Origin: Thermoplasmata archaeon
Lineage (GTDB): Archaea; Thermoplasmatota; Thermoplasmata; Thermoplasmatales; Thermoplasmataceae
Direction: 5' to 3'
Assembly: GCA_021797525.1 (NCBI GenBank)
Contig: JAJZZQ010000085.1
Location: forward strand, 1-5,896
DNA length: 5,896 bases
Under the pieces are notes generated by a model. The model worked only from the letters and a program-made list of their open reading frames with translations. It was not told the origin of the DNA and did no database searches. Within the stretch, counting starts at the first letter, position 1. Every line of letters begins with the position of its first letter. Both the position numbers and the translations under genes were made by a program. Positions 1 through 5,172 of this stretch are shown in pieces.

Positions 1-94
1 CTGGAATGTTGCACAGAGGAGGGATGACAGAATAGATAACGCTTTATTCTGCACCGGCGTGTGGCATAATCTGTTCAATATGGGTAGGTCTTAG
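1..94 (+). CDS. C-terminal fragment of an unrecognised protein, open at the left edge
   Basis: One plus-strand frame is open from base 2 to the TAG stop at 92-94, giving 30 residues. The other two forward frames are closed by stops within about 35 bases. The peptide is basic and aromatic, with pieces such as WNVAQRRDDR and NALFCTGVWHNLFN. An Arg-rich helix followed by a hydrophobic stretch with W, H and N reminds me of the tails of some DDE transposases, but I cannot name a family. It could equally be a cellular protein or a decayed remnant. No inverted terminal repeat can be assigned because the other end lies outside the window. Confidence 0.35.
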   Translation, partial: WNVAQRRDDRIDNALFCTGVWHNLFNMGRS

Positions 95-252
95 AATAGC
101 GTCCCACACTCGGAAAAATCAACAATTTGTGGGAGAGTGGAGTTCTTTTATCAATTGAGTAATTTATTGATCATTAATATGAAATGATGAGCTTTCTGAT
201 ATGTTGGCAGGCTTCTCAAATTGAATCGTTATGCTAATCTACTTTTGTTAAG

Positions 253-268
253 GTAAAGTTTACAAACT
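253..268. repeat. Two overlapping short palindromes
   Basis: GTAAA-G-TTTAC at 253-263 is a perfect palindrome with one central base. AGTTT-AC-AAACT at 257-268 overlaps it and is also perfect. The half-site GTAAA/TTTAC occurs again in the larger inverted repeat at 388-413. They could be operator half-sites for a dimeric regulator, or chance in A/T-rich DNA. Confidence 0.4.
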
Positions 269-387
269 CATAAATAGTCAGATTCACATTGTGAGAATGC
301 CTGAAGAGAAAACTGAAAGAGAATGCAGCCAGTTAAGCAATAATATCCAAGAAAGTGCATTTTCGGCTCTCCGCTTTATTCGAGAAG

Positions 388-413
388 ATTAGTAAACCCT
401 TATATTTACTAAT
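388..413. repeat. Perfect 9-base inverted repeat around a TATA-like spacer
   Basis: The arms ATTAGTAAA (388-396) and TTTACTAAT (405-413) are exact reverse complements separated by 8 bases. The spacer ends in TATA, so a TATA-like stretch (TTATATTTA) lies inside the palindrome. This could be an operator overlapping a promoter, or a small hairpin. No T-run follows, so it is a poor terminator. It lies about 110 bases upstream of the better gar1 TATA box. Confidence 0.55.
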
Positions 414-496
414 TCCACAAACACCCATAAGGTATTCAAACAGGAGTACCAAAGTTTTAATACAGTGTTAATTTGGATTAATACTTTTGCGTTAAC

Positions 497-504
497 TTTA
501 TATA
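497..504 (+). promoter_or_regulatory. TATA box of the gar1-tfb transcript
   Basis: TTTATATA at 497-504 is a near-ideal archaeal TATA box. Its centre is about 26 bases before the ATG at 527, the spacing expected for a leaderless transcript starting on or next to that codon. It is only 8 bases upstream of the ATG at 512, so that codon would not be in the mRNA. Confidence 0.7.
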
Positions 505-526
505 TTTTACTATGATACATGATATG

Positions 527-748
527 ATGAAAGTTCCCGCTAAAATAGAACAAAAACTCGATAATCAGATAATAGTAAAAATGGATGGTTGCCCGAAGCT
601 CAAATCAAAGGTACTGGACGAATCGGGTAGGAACATTGGAAAACTAATAAGGATCTTCGGTCCGGTTAAATCACCATATGGTCTGGTGGCAGTCACAGGT
701 CAGCTAGAAGGTGGGAACAATCTGTTCATCGAATATAAGGAGGTGTAA
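527..748 (+). CDS. gar1: H/ACA ribonucleoprotein protein Gar1
   Basis: Small Gar1-type protein of 73 residues from the chosen start. Archaeal Gar1 binds the Cbf5 pseudouridine synthase in the H/ACA guide RNP and aids substrate loading and release during rRNA pseudouridylation. The core is a short beta-barrel: the segment [20 protein letters not shown], followed by SPYGLVAV, matches the Gar1/Naf1 RNA-binding core, with the typical 'iG.i..ifGPVk.PY' pattern. The frame is open from an ATG at 512, but the TATA box at 497-504 is too close to that codon. The ATGs at 524 or 527 fit a leaderless message, and 527 is chosen on spacing. No eukaryote-like Gly/Arg-rich tails are present, as usual in archaea. 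Its stop is 2 bases before tfb, and a gar1-tfb pairing is common in Euryarchaeota. Confidence 0.88.
   Translation: MKVPAKIEQKLDNQIIVKMDGCPKLKSKVLDESGRNIGKLIRIFGPVKSPYGLVAVTGQLEGGNNLFIEYKEV
737..745 (+). promoter_or_regulatory. Shine-Dalgarno site of tfb
   Basis: TAAGGAGGTG contains a full AGGAGGTG core ending 5 bases before the ATG at 751. It lies inside the last codons of gar1, which suggests that tfb is translated from the shared gar1-tfb mRNA. It also fixes the tfb start. It contrasts with the apparently leaderless first gene of the unit. Confidence 0.85.
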
Positions 749-750
749 GA

Positions 751-1713
751 ATGACTGGTGAAATTGAGAAAAATGAAAAGAAGAAGAATATCGAAGAAAT
801 TGATAAATGTCCGGAATGTAGCTCCACGCAGTTGGTAAGAGACTACGAGAGAGGTGAATTGATATGCAACAACTGCGGCCTTGTAATCGATGACAGCTTC
901 ATAGATCAGGGTCCAGAATGGAGGGCTTTTGACTCAGAGCAGTCAGAATCCCGTGCAAGAACTGGATCGCCAATGACTTTCACAATTCATGACAAAGGTT
1001 TGTCAACAGACATATCATGGAAAAACAAGGACTCTTATGGCAAGTCAATTCCGACCAGGAATAGGGCCCAGCTATACAGGCTAAGGAAGTGGCAGAAGAG
1101 GATCAAGGTATCAAATGCAGCAGAGAGAAACCTTTCCCAGGCTCTTCAGGAACTTGAGAGGATGGCTTCAAATCTGAGCATTCCAAACGATGTAAGGGAG
1201 ACTGCTGCAGTCATATATAGAAAGGCTGTAAAGCAGAACATGATACGGGGAAGGAGCATTGAAGGGGTGGTAGCTGGCTCCATATACGCTGCCTGCAGAA
1301 TTACCAATGTGCCAAGAACTTTAGATGAGATAGCATCCGTCACCAGGGTCAAGAAAAAGGAGATAGGGAGGACCTACAGAATAATGAGCAGATTCCTCAA
1401 GCTTAACATAATGCCTTCAAAGCCAGACGACTACGTGAACAGATTCTGCAGCAAGCTTAAGCTCTCTATGGAAGCAAGAAAAAGAGCCACTGAGATACTA
1501 AAGATGGCACAGGAGCACGATCTGACTTCCGGTAAAGGCCCCACGGGTGTGGCTGCTGCAGCAATATATATTGCATCCTTGCTAACGGAAGAGAGAAGAA
1601 CCCAGAGATCTGTGGCAGAAGTGGCAGGAGTAACAGAAGTGACTATCAGAAACAGATACAAAGAACTTACTGAGAAACTTTCTCTGAAGATGGAGGGCGA
1701 ACCTCCACTATAA
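751..1713 (+). CDS. tfb: Transcription initiation factor TFB (TFIIB homologue)
   Basis: General transcription factor that binds the TATA/TBP complex and the BRE and recruits RNA polymerase. The 320 residues show the full family order. An N-terminal zinc ribbon has C20, C23, C39 and C42 (CPEC and CNNC). The B-reader/linker begins with [20 protein letters not shown] at about 56-74. The first cyclin repeat spans about 120-212 ([17 protein letters not shown]). The second spans about 218-310 ([18 protein letters not shown]), with the DNA-contacting helix-turn-helix [20 protein letters not shown] near its end. Length and all key residues are intact, so it should be functional. The start follows a strong Shine-Dalgarno site overlapping gar1, so it is probably the second gene of that transcript. 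Its TAA stop lies within the 3' end of the converging pcc1-like gene. Archaea of this group may have more than one TFB, and which paralogue this is cannot be told here. Confidence 0.98.
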   Translation: MTGEIEKNEKKKNIEEIDKCPECSSTQLVRDYERGELICNNCGLVIDDSFIDQGPEWRAFDSEQSESRARTGSPMTFTIHDKGLSTDISWKNKDSYGKSIPTRNRAQLYRLRKWQKRIKVSNAAERNLSQALQELERMASNLSIPNDVRETAAVIYRKAVKQNMIRGRSIEGVVAGSIYAACRITNVPRTLDEIASVTRVKKKEIGRTYRIMSRFLKLNIMPSKPDDYVNRFCSKLKLSMEARKRATEILKMAQEHDLTSGKGPTGVAAAAIYIASLLTEERRTQRSVAEVAGVTEVTIRNRYKELTEKLSLKMEGEPPL

Positions 1714-1732
1714 TTCTTTCATTAATTTTTTT
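1691..1732 (+). terminator. Hairpin plus T-run at the tfb/pcc1 convergent junction
   Basis: TGGAGG (1691-1696) and CCTCCA (1702-1707) form a perfect 6-bp stem with a 5-base loop at the very end of the tfb coding region. T-rich DNA follows on the plus strand, including seven consecutive T at 1726-1732. Oligo-T on the coding strand is the main archaeal termination signal, so this probably ends the gar1-tfb mRNA. The same stem also forms on the minus strand directly after the pcc1 stop, but no comparable T-run follows there. Confidence 0.5.
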
Positions 1733-1929
1733 GAAATTTCATAGCATCTGAGAATGTCCTCAGAAAGATTGTATATCGATGATATTTTAAGATCTTTAAC
1801 ATCCACGGTCATTGTGCCATCTTTCACGGATACAGTAATATCATCATTATTGTCAGGGATTAATGATGAAGCTGCATTCTTCAGTACTTCTTCCTCATCA
1901 CTAATGGTTATTCTGAGTGATACGTTCAC
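1708..1929 (-). CDS. pcc1: Probable KEOPS complex subunit Pcc1
   Basis: Small protein of 73 residues. Pcc1 is the dimerisation subunit of the KEOPS complex, which makes the N6-threonylcarbamoyl-adenosine (t6A) modification of tRNAs. The visible pattern fits: an N-terminal strand (LRITI), a helix with SSLIPDN, two strands ([17 protein letters not shown]), then a C-terminal helix [14 protein letters not shown]. Pcc1 proteins are usually about 75-90 residues, so the length is right. The similarity is by pattern, and the usual 'LRatlNsylr' motif is diverged (YNLSEDILR), hence moderate confidence. The start is GTG; no in-frame ATG lies between it and the upstream stop, and the nearby ATG at 1934 is out of frame. 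An A/T-box about 25 bases upstream suits a leaderless message. The gene converges on tfb, its last Leu codon being the reverse complement of the tfb stop. Confidence 0.7.
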   Translation of the reverse strand: MNVSLRITISDEEEVLKNAASSLIPDNNDDITVSVKDGTMTVDVKDLKISSIYNLSEDILRCYEISKKLMKEL

Positions 1930-1949
1930 AACATGAATATAGGAAAGTG

Positions 1950-1962
1950 AAATAAATTAATT
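1950..1962. promoter_or_regulatory. A/T box possibly shared by pcc1 (minus) and tRNA-Leu (plus)
   Basis: AAATAAATTAATT sits in the middle of the 50-base gap between the pcc1 GTG (1929) and the first base of mature tRNA-Leu (1980). It is the only TATA-like stretch there. Its centre is about 24-28 bases from each gene start, depending on the exact box chosen, which is the archaeal TATA-to-start spacing in both directions. A bidirectional core promoter is an inference. Confidence 0.5.
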
Positions 1963-1979
1963 CCCAATCAGGTTGCGAA

Positions 1980-2064
1980 GCTGAGGTTGCCGAGCCAGGT
2001 TAAAGGCGACAGACTCAAGATCTGTTTCCGAAGGGATCCGCCGGTTCGAATCCGGCCCTCAGCA
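1980..2064 (+). tRNA. tRNA-Leu(CAA)
   Basis: A complete class II cloverleaf can be folded. The acceptor stem GCTGAGG/CCTCAGC has 7 perfect pairs. The D stem is GCC/GGC (1989-1991 with 2005-2007). The anticodon stem ACAGA/TCTGT encloses the loop CTCAAGA, so the anticodon CAA is at 2016-2018 and reads Leu codon UUG. The long variable arm at 2026-2039 forms TTCC/GGGA around a GAA loop, as expected for tRNA-Leu. The T stem is GCCGG/CCGGC with loop TTCGAAT. The discriminator base is A2064. There is no anticodon-loop intron at the usual position, and CCA is not encoded. It is probably transcribed from the A/T box at 1950-1962. Confidence 0.97.
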
Positions 2065-2101
2065 TCTATTCATTTTACAGTTATTTCCCACGTAGATGCT
2101 G
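2060..2101. repeat. Inverted repeat linking the tRNA 3' end to downstream DNA
   Basis: CAGCATCTA at 2060-2068 (the last acceptor bases, the discriminator and four trailer bases) is the exact reverse complement of TAGATGCTG at 2093-2101. With wobble pairs the match reaches 12 positions. It lies in the convergent gap between tRNA-Leu and the ThDP-enzyme gene. It may form a trailer hairpin that competes with the acceptor stem, may be a weak bidirectional terminator, or may be chance. Confidence 0.4.
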
Positions 2102-2146
2102 GGATGTATACCTGCCTTAAGGATTAATAAAGATTTAACTGAGATT

Positions 2147-3724
2147 TTATGGGCTCGGGACTTCTATGATATAGACTCTGTGAGATTTTATTGATTCTTT
2201 CAGTGCTTCACGGAATTCGTCAGCGTTAGAGGCCTTGCGGTAATCTGCTCCGAAGCTTCCGGCAAGCATTTTGAAATCAGGGTTAGTGAATGATATATAT
2301 TCCGGTTTGAAACCGGAGTCCTCCTGTTTCTGTTTTATCAGGCCATAAGAGCCGTTGTTTAGAACAATAACTGTGAATGCCAGATGGAGCCTGGAAGCTG
2401 TTTCCAGTTCCTGCAAATTCATCAGGAATCCACCATCTCCAGAAACAGATACCACACTTTCATGCGGCCTTTGAAGTTTTGCTGATACTGCTGCCGGCAG
2501 AGAACCTCCCATAGAGGCAAAACCGTTGTAAATTATTGTCCGGTTAGGGGTAGAGGGATGATACCACCTTGCCACCCAGACTTTGTGTATCCCAACATCT
2601 GAAATCAGGGTGCTGTCGGGAGGCAGGTCCTCGGTTAATACCTTCATTATGCCCCTTGGAATTTTGTGTGCTGAATCTGTGCCCTTATTGAGTTCGGCTA
2701 GCCTCTTCTTCCTGATCTCATCGTGAATGGAAGTATCCAAACGTCTTTTTACAAGGTCTGTAAGCCTGGAAACTGTTACGGAGATGTCACCGACAAGATC
2801 TATCTCTACCGGGAAATGTTCATCTGTTTCTGCGGCTGAGGTATGGATGTTTATTATCTTTCTCTTCGAGTCAGAATTCCAGGTTATGGGATCATATTCC
2901 ACCAGATCGAATCCGATTGCTATGACCAGATCAGAAGCATGGAGTGGCCTCATCCCTGGAGGATAGGGTTTTCCCCCTACAACAAAAAGGTTTCTGGGAT
3001 GTTTGAATGGTATAATTCCTTTAGCCATGAACGTTGAAACTGCAGGAATGTTGCATGTATCAACAAATCTGCTGACGGCATCCCATGCTTTTGATCTTAC
3101 TACTCCGTTTCCAACAAGCACAATTGGTCTCTCGGAGGCATTTATAATATTAGCAGACTCCACTATCTGCTTCCCCACTGATTCATAGACTACCTTTTCA
3201 GGGATGTTAAGGGGATGCAAGTTCTCCACATCCTCTCTTGCGACATCCTCTGGAAGCTGAATATGAGAAGCTCCAGGCTGTTCAGATGTAGAAGCCTGAA
3301 ATGCTTTTCTTATTATCTCGGGTATAGCCTCAGAAACTATTACCGCTGCATTATATTTCGTAATACCTGAAAAAAGCTTCAAAGTGTCTATGTTCTGATG
3401 GGACTCCTTATGCAGCCTGTCCCTGGAAGCCTGTCCAGTTATTGCTACAATGGGTACCTTGTCAAGGTGGGCATTGGCAACTCCAGTAACGAGGTTTGTC
3501 GCTCCGGGACCAAGAGTGGAAAGGCAAACACCTGGTTTTCCTGTCAATCTGCCATATGTGTCAGCCATGAAAGCTGCACCCTGTTCATGCCTGCAGAGTA
3601 TGAATCTTATTCTTGATCTGGATATTGAATCTACCAGATCAATGTTTTCCTCACCAGGAATTCCAAAAATAAACTCAACTCCCTCATTCTCAAGGCACTT
3701 AACAAAAAGATCACTCGCCCTCAT
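2147..3724 (-). CDS. ThDP-dependent decarboxylase of the acetolactate synthase fold, candidate 2-oxoglutarate decarboxylase
   Basis: Complete 525-residue ThDP enzyme with three domains: pyrimidine-binding (about 1-165), central (about 185-325) and pyrophosphate-binding (about 355-525). The catalytic Glu is E47 in RHEQGAAFMADTYGRLTGK. The Mg/ThDP motif starts at GDG 429-431 and ends at NN 456-457. The family as a whole decarboxylates 2-oxo acids. Anabolic acetolactate synthases carry a GARFDDR motif, but the equivalent place here reads AIGFDLVEYDP (269-279). No regulatory small-subunit gene adjoins. From memory, KCLENEGVEFIFGIPGEEN, CLSTLGPGATNLVTGVANA and KESHQNID match the cyanobacterial 2-oxoglutarate decarboxylase type, and the adjacent GabD1-like dehydrogenase is its known partner. 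Catabolic acetolactate synthase (AlsS-like) is the main alternative. The protein ends just after YIIEVPSP, short of the usual C-terminal tail. A TATA-like box 20-26 bases upstream supports the ATG. Confidence 0.93.
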   Translation of the reverse strand: MRASDLFVKCLENEGVEFIFGIPGEENIDLVDSISRSRIRFILCRHEQGAAFMADTYGRLTGKPGVCLSTLGPGATNLVTGVANAHLDKVPIVAITGQASRDRLHKESHQNIDTLKLFSGITKYNAAVIVSEAIPEIIRKAFQASTSEQPGASHIQLPEDVAREDVENLHPLNIPEKVVYESVGKQIVESANIINASERPIVLVGNGVVRSKAWDAVSRFVDTCNIPAVSTFMAKGIIPFKHPRNLFVVGGKPYPPGMRPLHASDLVIAIGFDLVEYDPITWNSDSKRKIINIHTSAAETDEHFPVEIDLVGDISVTVSRLTDLVKRRLDTSIHDEIRKKRLAELNKGTDSAHKIPRGIMKVLTEDLPPDSTLISDVGIHKVWVARWYHPSTPNRTIIYNGFASMGGSLPAAVSAKLQRPHESVVSVSGDGGFLMNLQELETASRLHLAFTVIVLNNGSYGLIKQKQEDSGFKPEYISFTNPDFKMLAGSFGADYRKASNADEFREALKESIKSHRVYIIEVPSP

Positions 3725-3743
3725 ATCATCCTGTTCCTATTGC

Positions 3744-3757
3744 TATAAAGAATAAAA
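3744..3757 (-). promoter_or_regulatory. TATA-like box of the ThDP-enzyme gene
   Basis: On the minus strand the 62-base gap after the aldehyde dehydrogenase gene holds TTTTATTCTTTATA. Its CTTTATA part (3744-3750) is about 24 bases before the ATG at 3724. That fits a separate, leaderless promoter. The T-rich stretch may also help terminate the upstream message. A weak AGGATGAT just before the ATG leaves read-through translation possible. Confidence 0.45.
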
Positions 3758-3786
3758 GCGTTCCATGAATAAGATAACTGTTCTGA

Positions 3787-5112
3787 TCACGGATTTCTCT
3801 GTGACCAGACAGTTTTAACATTGGTGAACTCAAGCATCCCGTATCTGGAGAGTTCCCTTCCGTAGCCGCTCTTCTTGACTCCTCCAAATGGCAGACGCGG
3901 GTCAGAAGCCACAATGTGGTTCACAAAAACCATTCCTGCTTTTATACCTGGAATCAGCTTCGCTGCTTCTTCGGGGTCTCCCCATATGGATGATCCAAGC
4001 CCAAATGGAGTTTCGTTGGCTATTCTAAGGCATTCCTCTTCGTTTTTGAATTTCTTAAGTATCGCTACTGGACCGAAGACTTCCTCAGTATACTTTTCCC
4101 TTATCAATGCAAGTGTTGGAGGAACTATAGCCCCTTCATGTTTACCAACTTCATCTACCTTACCGATTGCCGAAAGTTCTCTGATCTGTTTCCTAACAGT
4201 CTCTGCCTGTTCAGCGGATGAGAGTGGGCCAAGAAACGTAGAGTCTGAAAGCTGGTCTCCAACAGTTATCCTGCTGAAGTTTTCATGCATCGCATCATAA
4301 AACTGATCAAAAATATCCTCATGTATAAGAAAACGCTTGGAGGCAATGCAGCTCTGACCGTTGTTTTGCAGTCTTCCAAACGCTGCATTTTTTGCTGTTT
4401 TCTCGATGTCCGCACTCTTTAGTACGATAAAAGGGTCAGATCCGCCAAGCTCAAGTACGGCTTTTTTAAGGTTTTTACCAGCTTCCTGTGCGATCTGCGA
4501 ACCTGCCCCGGTGGAACCTGTAAAAGAAACTCCGTCGGAGTATCTGATTGCGTCAAGTGATGAGGACCCTTTTGCAACTATGGTTCTGAACAATTCAGTT
4601 CCCGCTATCTCCTCTATTTTCTTTGCAGTTCCGGTTACAATAGAGGCATGCTTGAGCACTATGCCATTTCCAGCAGTCATAGCAGGGATAGCAGCTCTCA
4701 TAGCCTGCCACAGGGGATAGTTCCATGGCATGATGAGGAAGACGGTTCCAAGAGGTTCGAACTTTATGTAACTTCTGTCGGCTTCAGTTCGGACTGGTTC
4801 TTCCTCAAGAAATTTTCTTGCATTTTCAACAGCATAATCAACAAGGGTGATTGTCTTTTTAATTTCCGCCCTTGACTGTGTAACAGATTTTCCCATTTCG
4901 GAGGACATAAGTTTTGCCAGTTCTTCGAGGTTTCTTTCCAGCGAGGGTTTCAGACTTTTCTTCATGTAGTTTATTCTTTCGTCCAAATCTCTCCCCCAGT
5001 CTTTCTGGGCTTCAGAAACGGAATCAAACTTCTTCCTTATCTGTTCGGGTGAATCCTCCTCGAACTCAGCTAATTTTTCCCCGGAATACGGATTTACTGT
5101 TCTTACTGTCAT
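3787..5112 (-). CDS. gabD: NAD(P)-dependent aldehyde dehydrogenase, GabD1-type succinate-semialdehyde dehydrogenase
   Basis: Soluble aldehyde dehydrogenase of 441 residues that oxidises an aldehyde to its acid with NAD(P)+. Catalytic residues are all present: N131 in PWNYPLWQ, K154 in VLKHAS, E221 in LELGGSDPF and the nucleophile C255 in NNGQSCIASKRF. The cofactor-site FTGS is at 197-200, EEVFGPVA at 343-350, and the C-terminal DPRLPFGGVKKSGYGRE at 404-420. The N-terminal TVNPYSGE and the motifs YIKFEPLGTVFLIMPWNYP and SDPFIVL match the GabD1/Sad-type succinic semialdehyde dehydrogenases, including the cyanobacterial one. It does not resemble, from memory, the Thermoplasma/Picrophilus glyceraldehyde dehydrogenase family. 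It is a little shorter than the usual ~455 residues because of compact loops near 168-192 and 310-330; no frameshift is seen. It lies 62 bases upstream of the ThDP-enzyme gene, which could supply its substrate. Exact substrate and cofactor preference are unproven. Confidence 0.93.
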   Translation of the reverse strand: MTVRTVNPYSGEKLAEFEEDSPEQIRKKFDSVSEAQKDWGRDLDERINYMKKSLKPSLERNLEELAKLMSSEMGKSVTQSRAEIKKTITLVDYAVENARKFLEEEPVRTEADRSYIKFEPLGTVFLIMPWNYPLWQAMRAAIPAMTAGNGIVLKHASIVTGTAKKIEEIAGTELFRTIVAKGSSSLDAIRYSDGVSFTGSTGAGSQIAQEAGKNLKKAVLELGGSDPFIVLKSADIEKTAKNAAFGRLQNNGQSCIASKRFLIHEDIFDQFYDAMHENFSRITVGDQLSDSTFLGPLSSAEQAETVRKQIRELSAIGKVDEVGKHEGAIVPPTLALIREKYTEEVFGPVAILKKFKNEEECLRIANETPFGLGSSIWGDPEEAAKLIPGIKAGMVFVNHIVASDPRLPFGGVKKSGYGRELSRYGMLEFTNVKTVWSQRNP

Positions 5113-5123
5113 ATATTCATATT

Positions 5124-5139
5124 GGTATATAAGATAAAG
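5124..5139 (-). promoter_or_regulatory. TATA-like box of the aldehyde dehydrogenase gene
   Basis: The minus strand reads CTTTATCTTATATACC, 12-27 bases before the ATG at 5112. The CTTTATCTT part is centred about 23 bases upstream and fits a leaderless start. The TATATA part is too close unless transcription begins inside the gene. The gap after the P450 stop is 60 bases, so co-transcription with the P450 is also possible. Confidence 0.45.
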
Positions 5140-5172
5140 ATGTTTTGAATTCTGCCGGTAAAATGGGATAAA

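Larger units (their letters stand above)
95..511. other. Non-coding A/T-rich region upstream of gar1
   Basis: About 415 bases without a convincing gene on either strand. The stretch becomes more A/T-rich towards gar1. It contains several short palindromes (at 253-268, 284-294 and 388-413, listed or discussed separately), a weak 6-base inverted repeat TCCCAC/GTGGGA at 102-107 and 129-134, and TTAAT copies starting at 457, 468 and 478. Only the last 15 bases are clearly assignable, as the gar1 TATA box. I see no tRNA, rRNA, CRISPR or box C/D RNA here. The region is long for an archaeal intergenic gap, so an unrecognised small RNA or a decayed mobile-element end is possible. Confidence 0.6.

Noticed and set aside
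102..134. TCCCAC/GTGGGA inverted repeat as an insertion-sequence end or terminator
   Set aside because: Six bases with a 21-base loop and no T-run, and no partner end is visible; too weak to call.
184..199. Box C-like ATGATGA followed by CTGA, suggesting a C/D guide RNA
   Set aside because: Only 5 bases separate the boxes, too few for a guide, and no second C'/D pair follows at a usable distance.
284..294. Palindrome TCACA-T-TGTGA as an operator
   Set aside because: Short, single copy and not close to any promoter I can support.
512..526. ATG at 512 as the gar1 start
   Set aside because: The TATA box at 497-504 is too close for this codon to be in the mRNA, although a start here cannot be fully excluded if another promoter is used.
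2115..2122. CCTTAAGG palindrome after the ThDP-enzyme gene
   Set aside because: Eight-base self-complementary site with no loop or T-run; expected by chance.
2147..3724. Biosynthetic acetolactate synthase (ilvB) as the firm name
   Set aside because: Lacks the GARFDDR motif, has no adjacent small-subunit gene, and its motifs fit the decarboxylase subfamily better; kept only as an alternative.
3726..3914. Minus-strand 62-codon frame spanning the end of the aldehyde dehydrogenase gene
   Set aside because: Out of frame with the dehydrogenase over its conserved C-terminus, no motif and no start signal.
3875..4720. Long plus-strand open frames (141 and 119 codons) opposite the aldehyde dehydrogenase gene
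   Set aside because: They mirror the coding strand of a well-conserved enzyme, have low-complexity Ser/Pro-rich translations and no recognisable motif; shadows.
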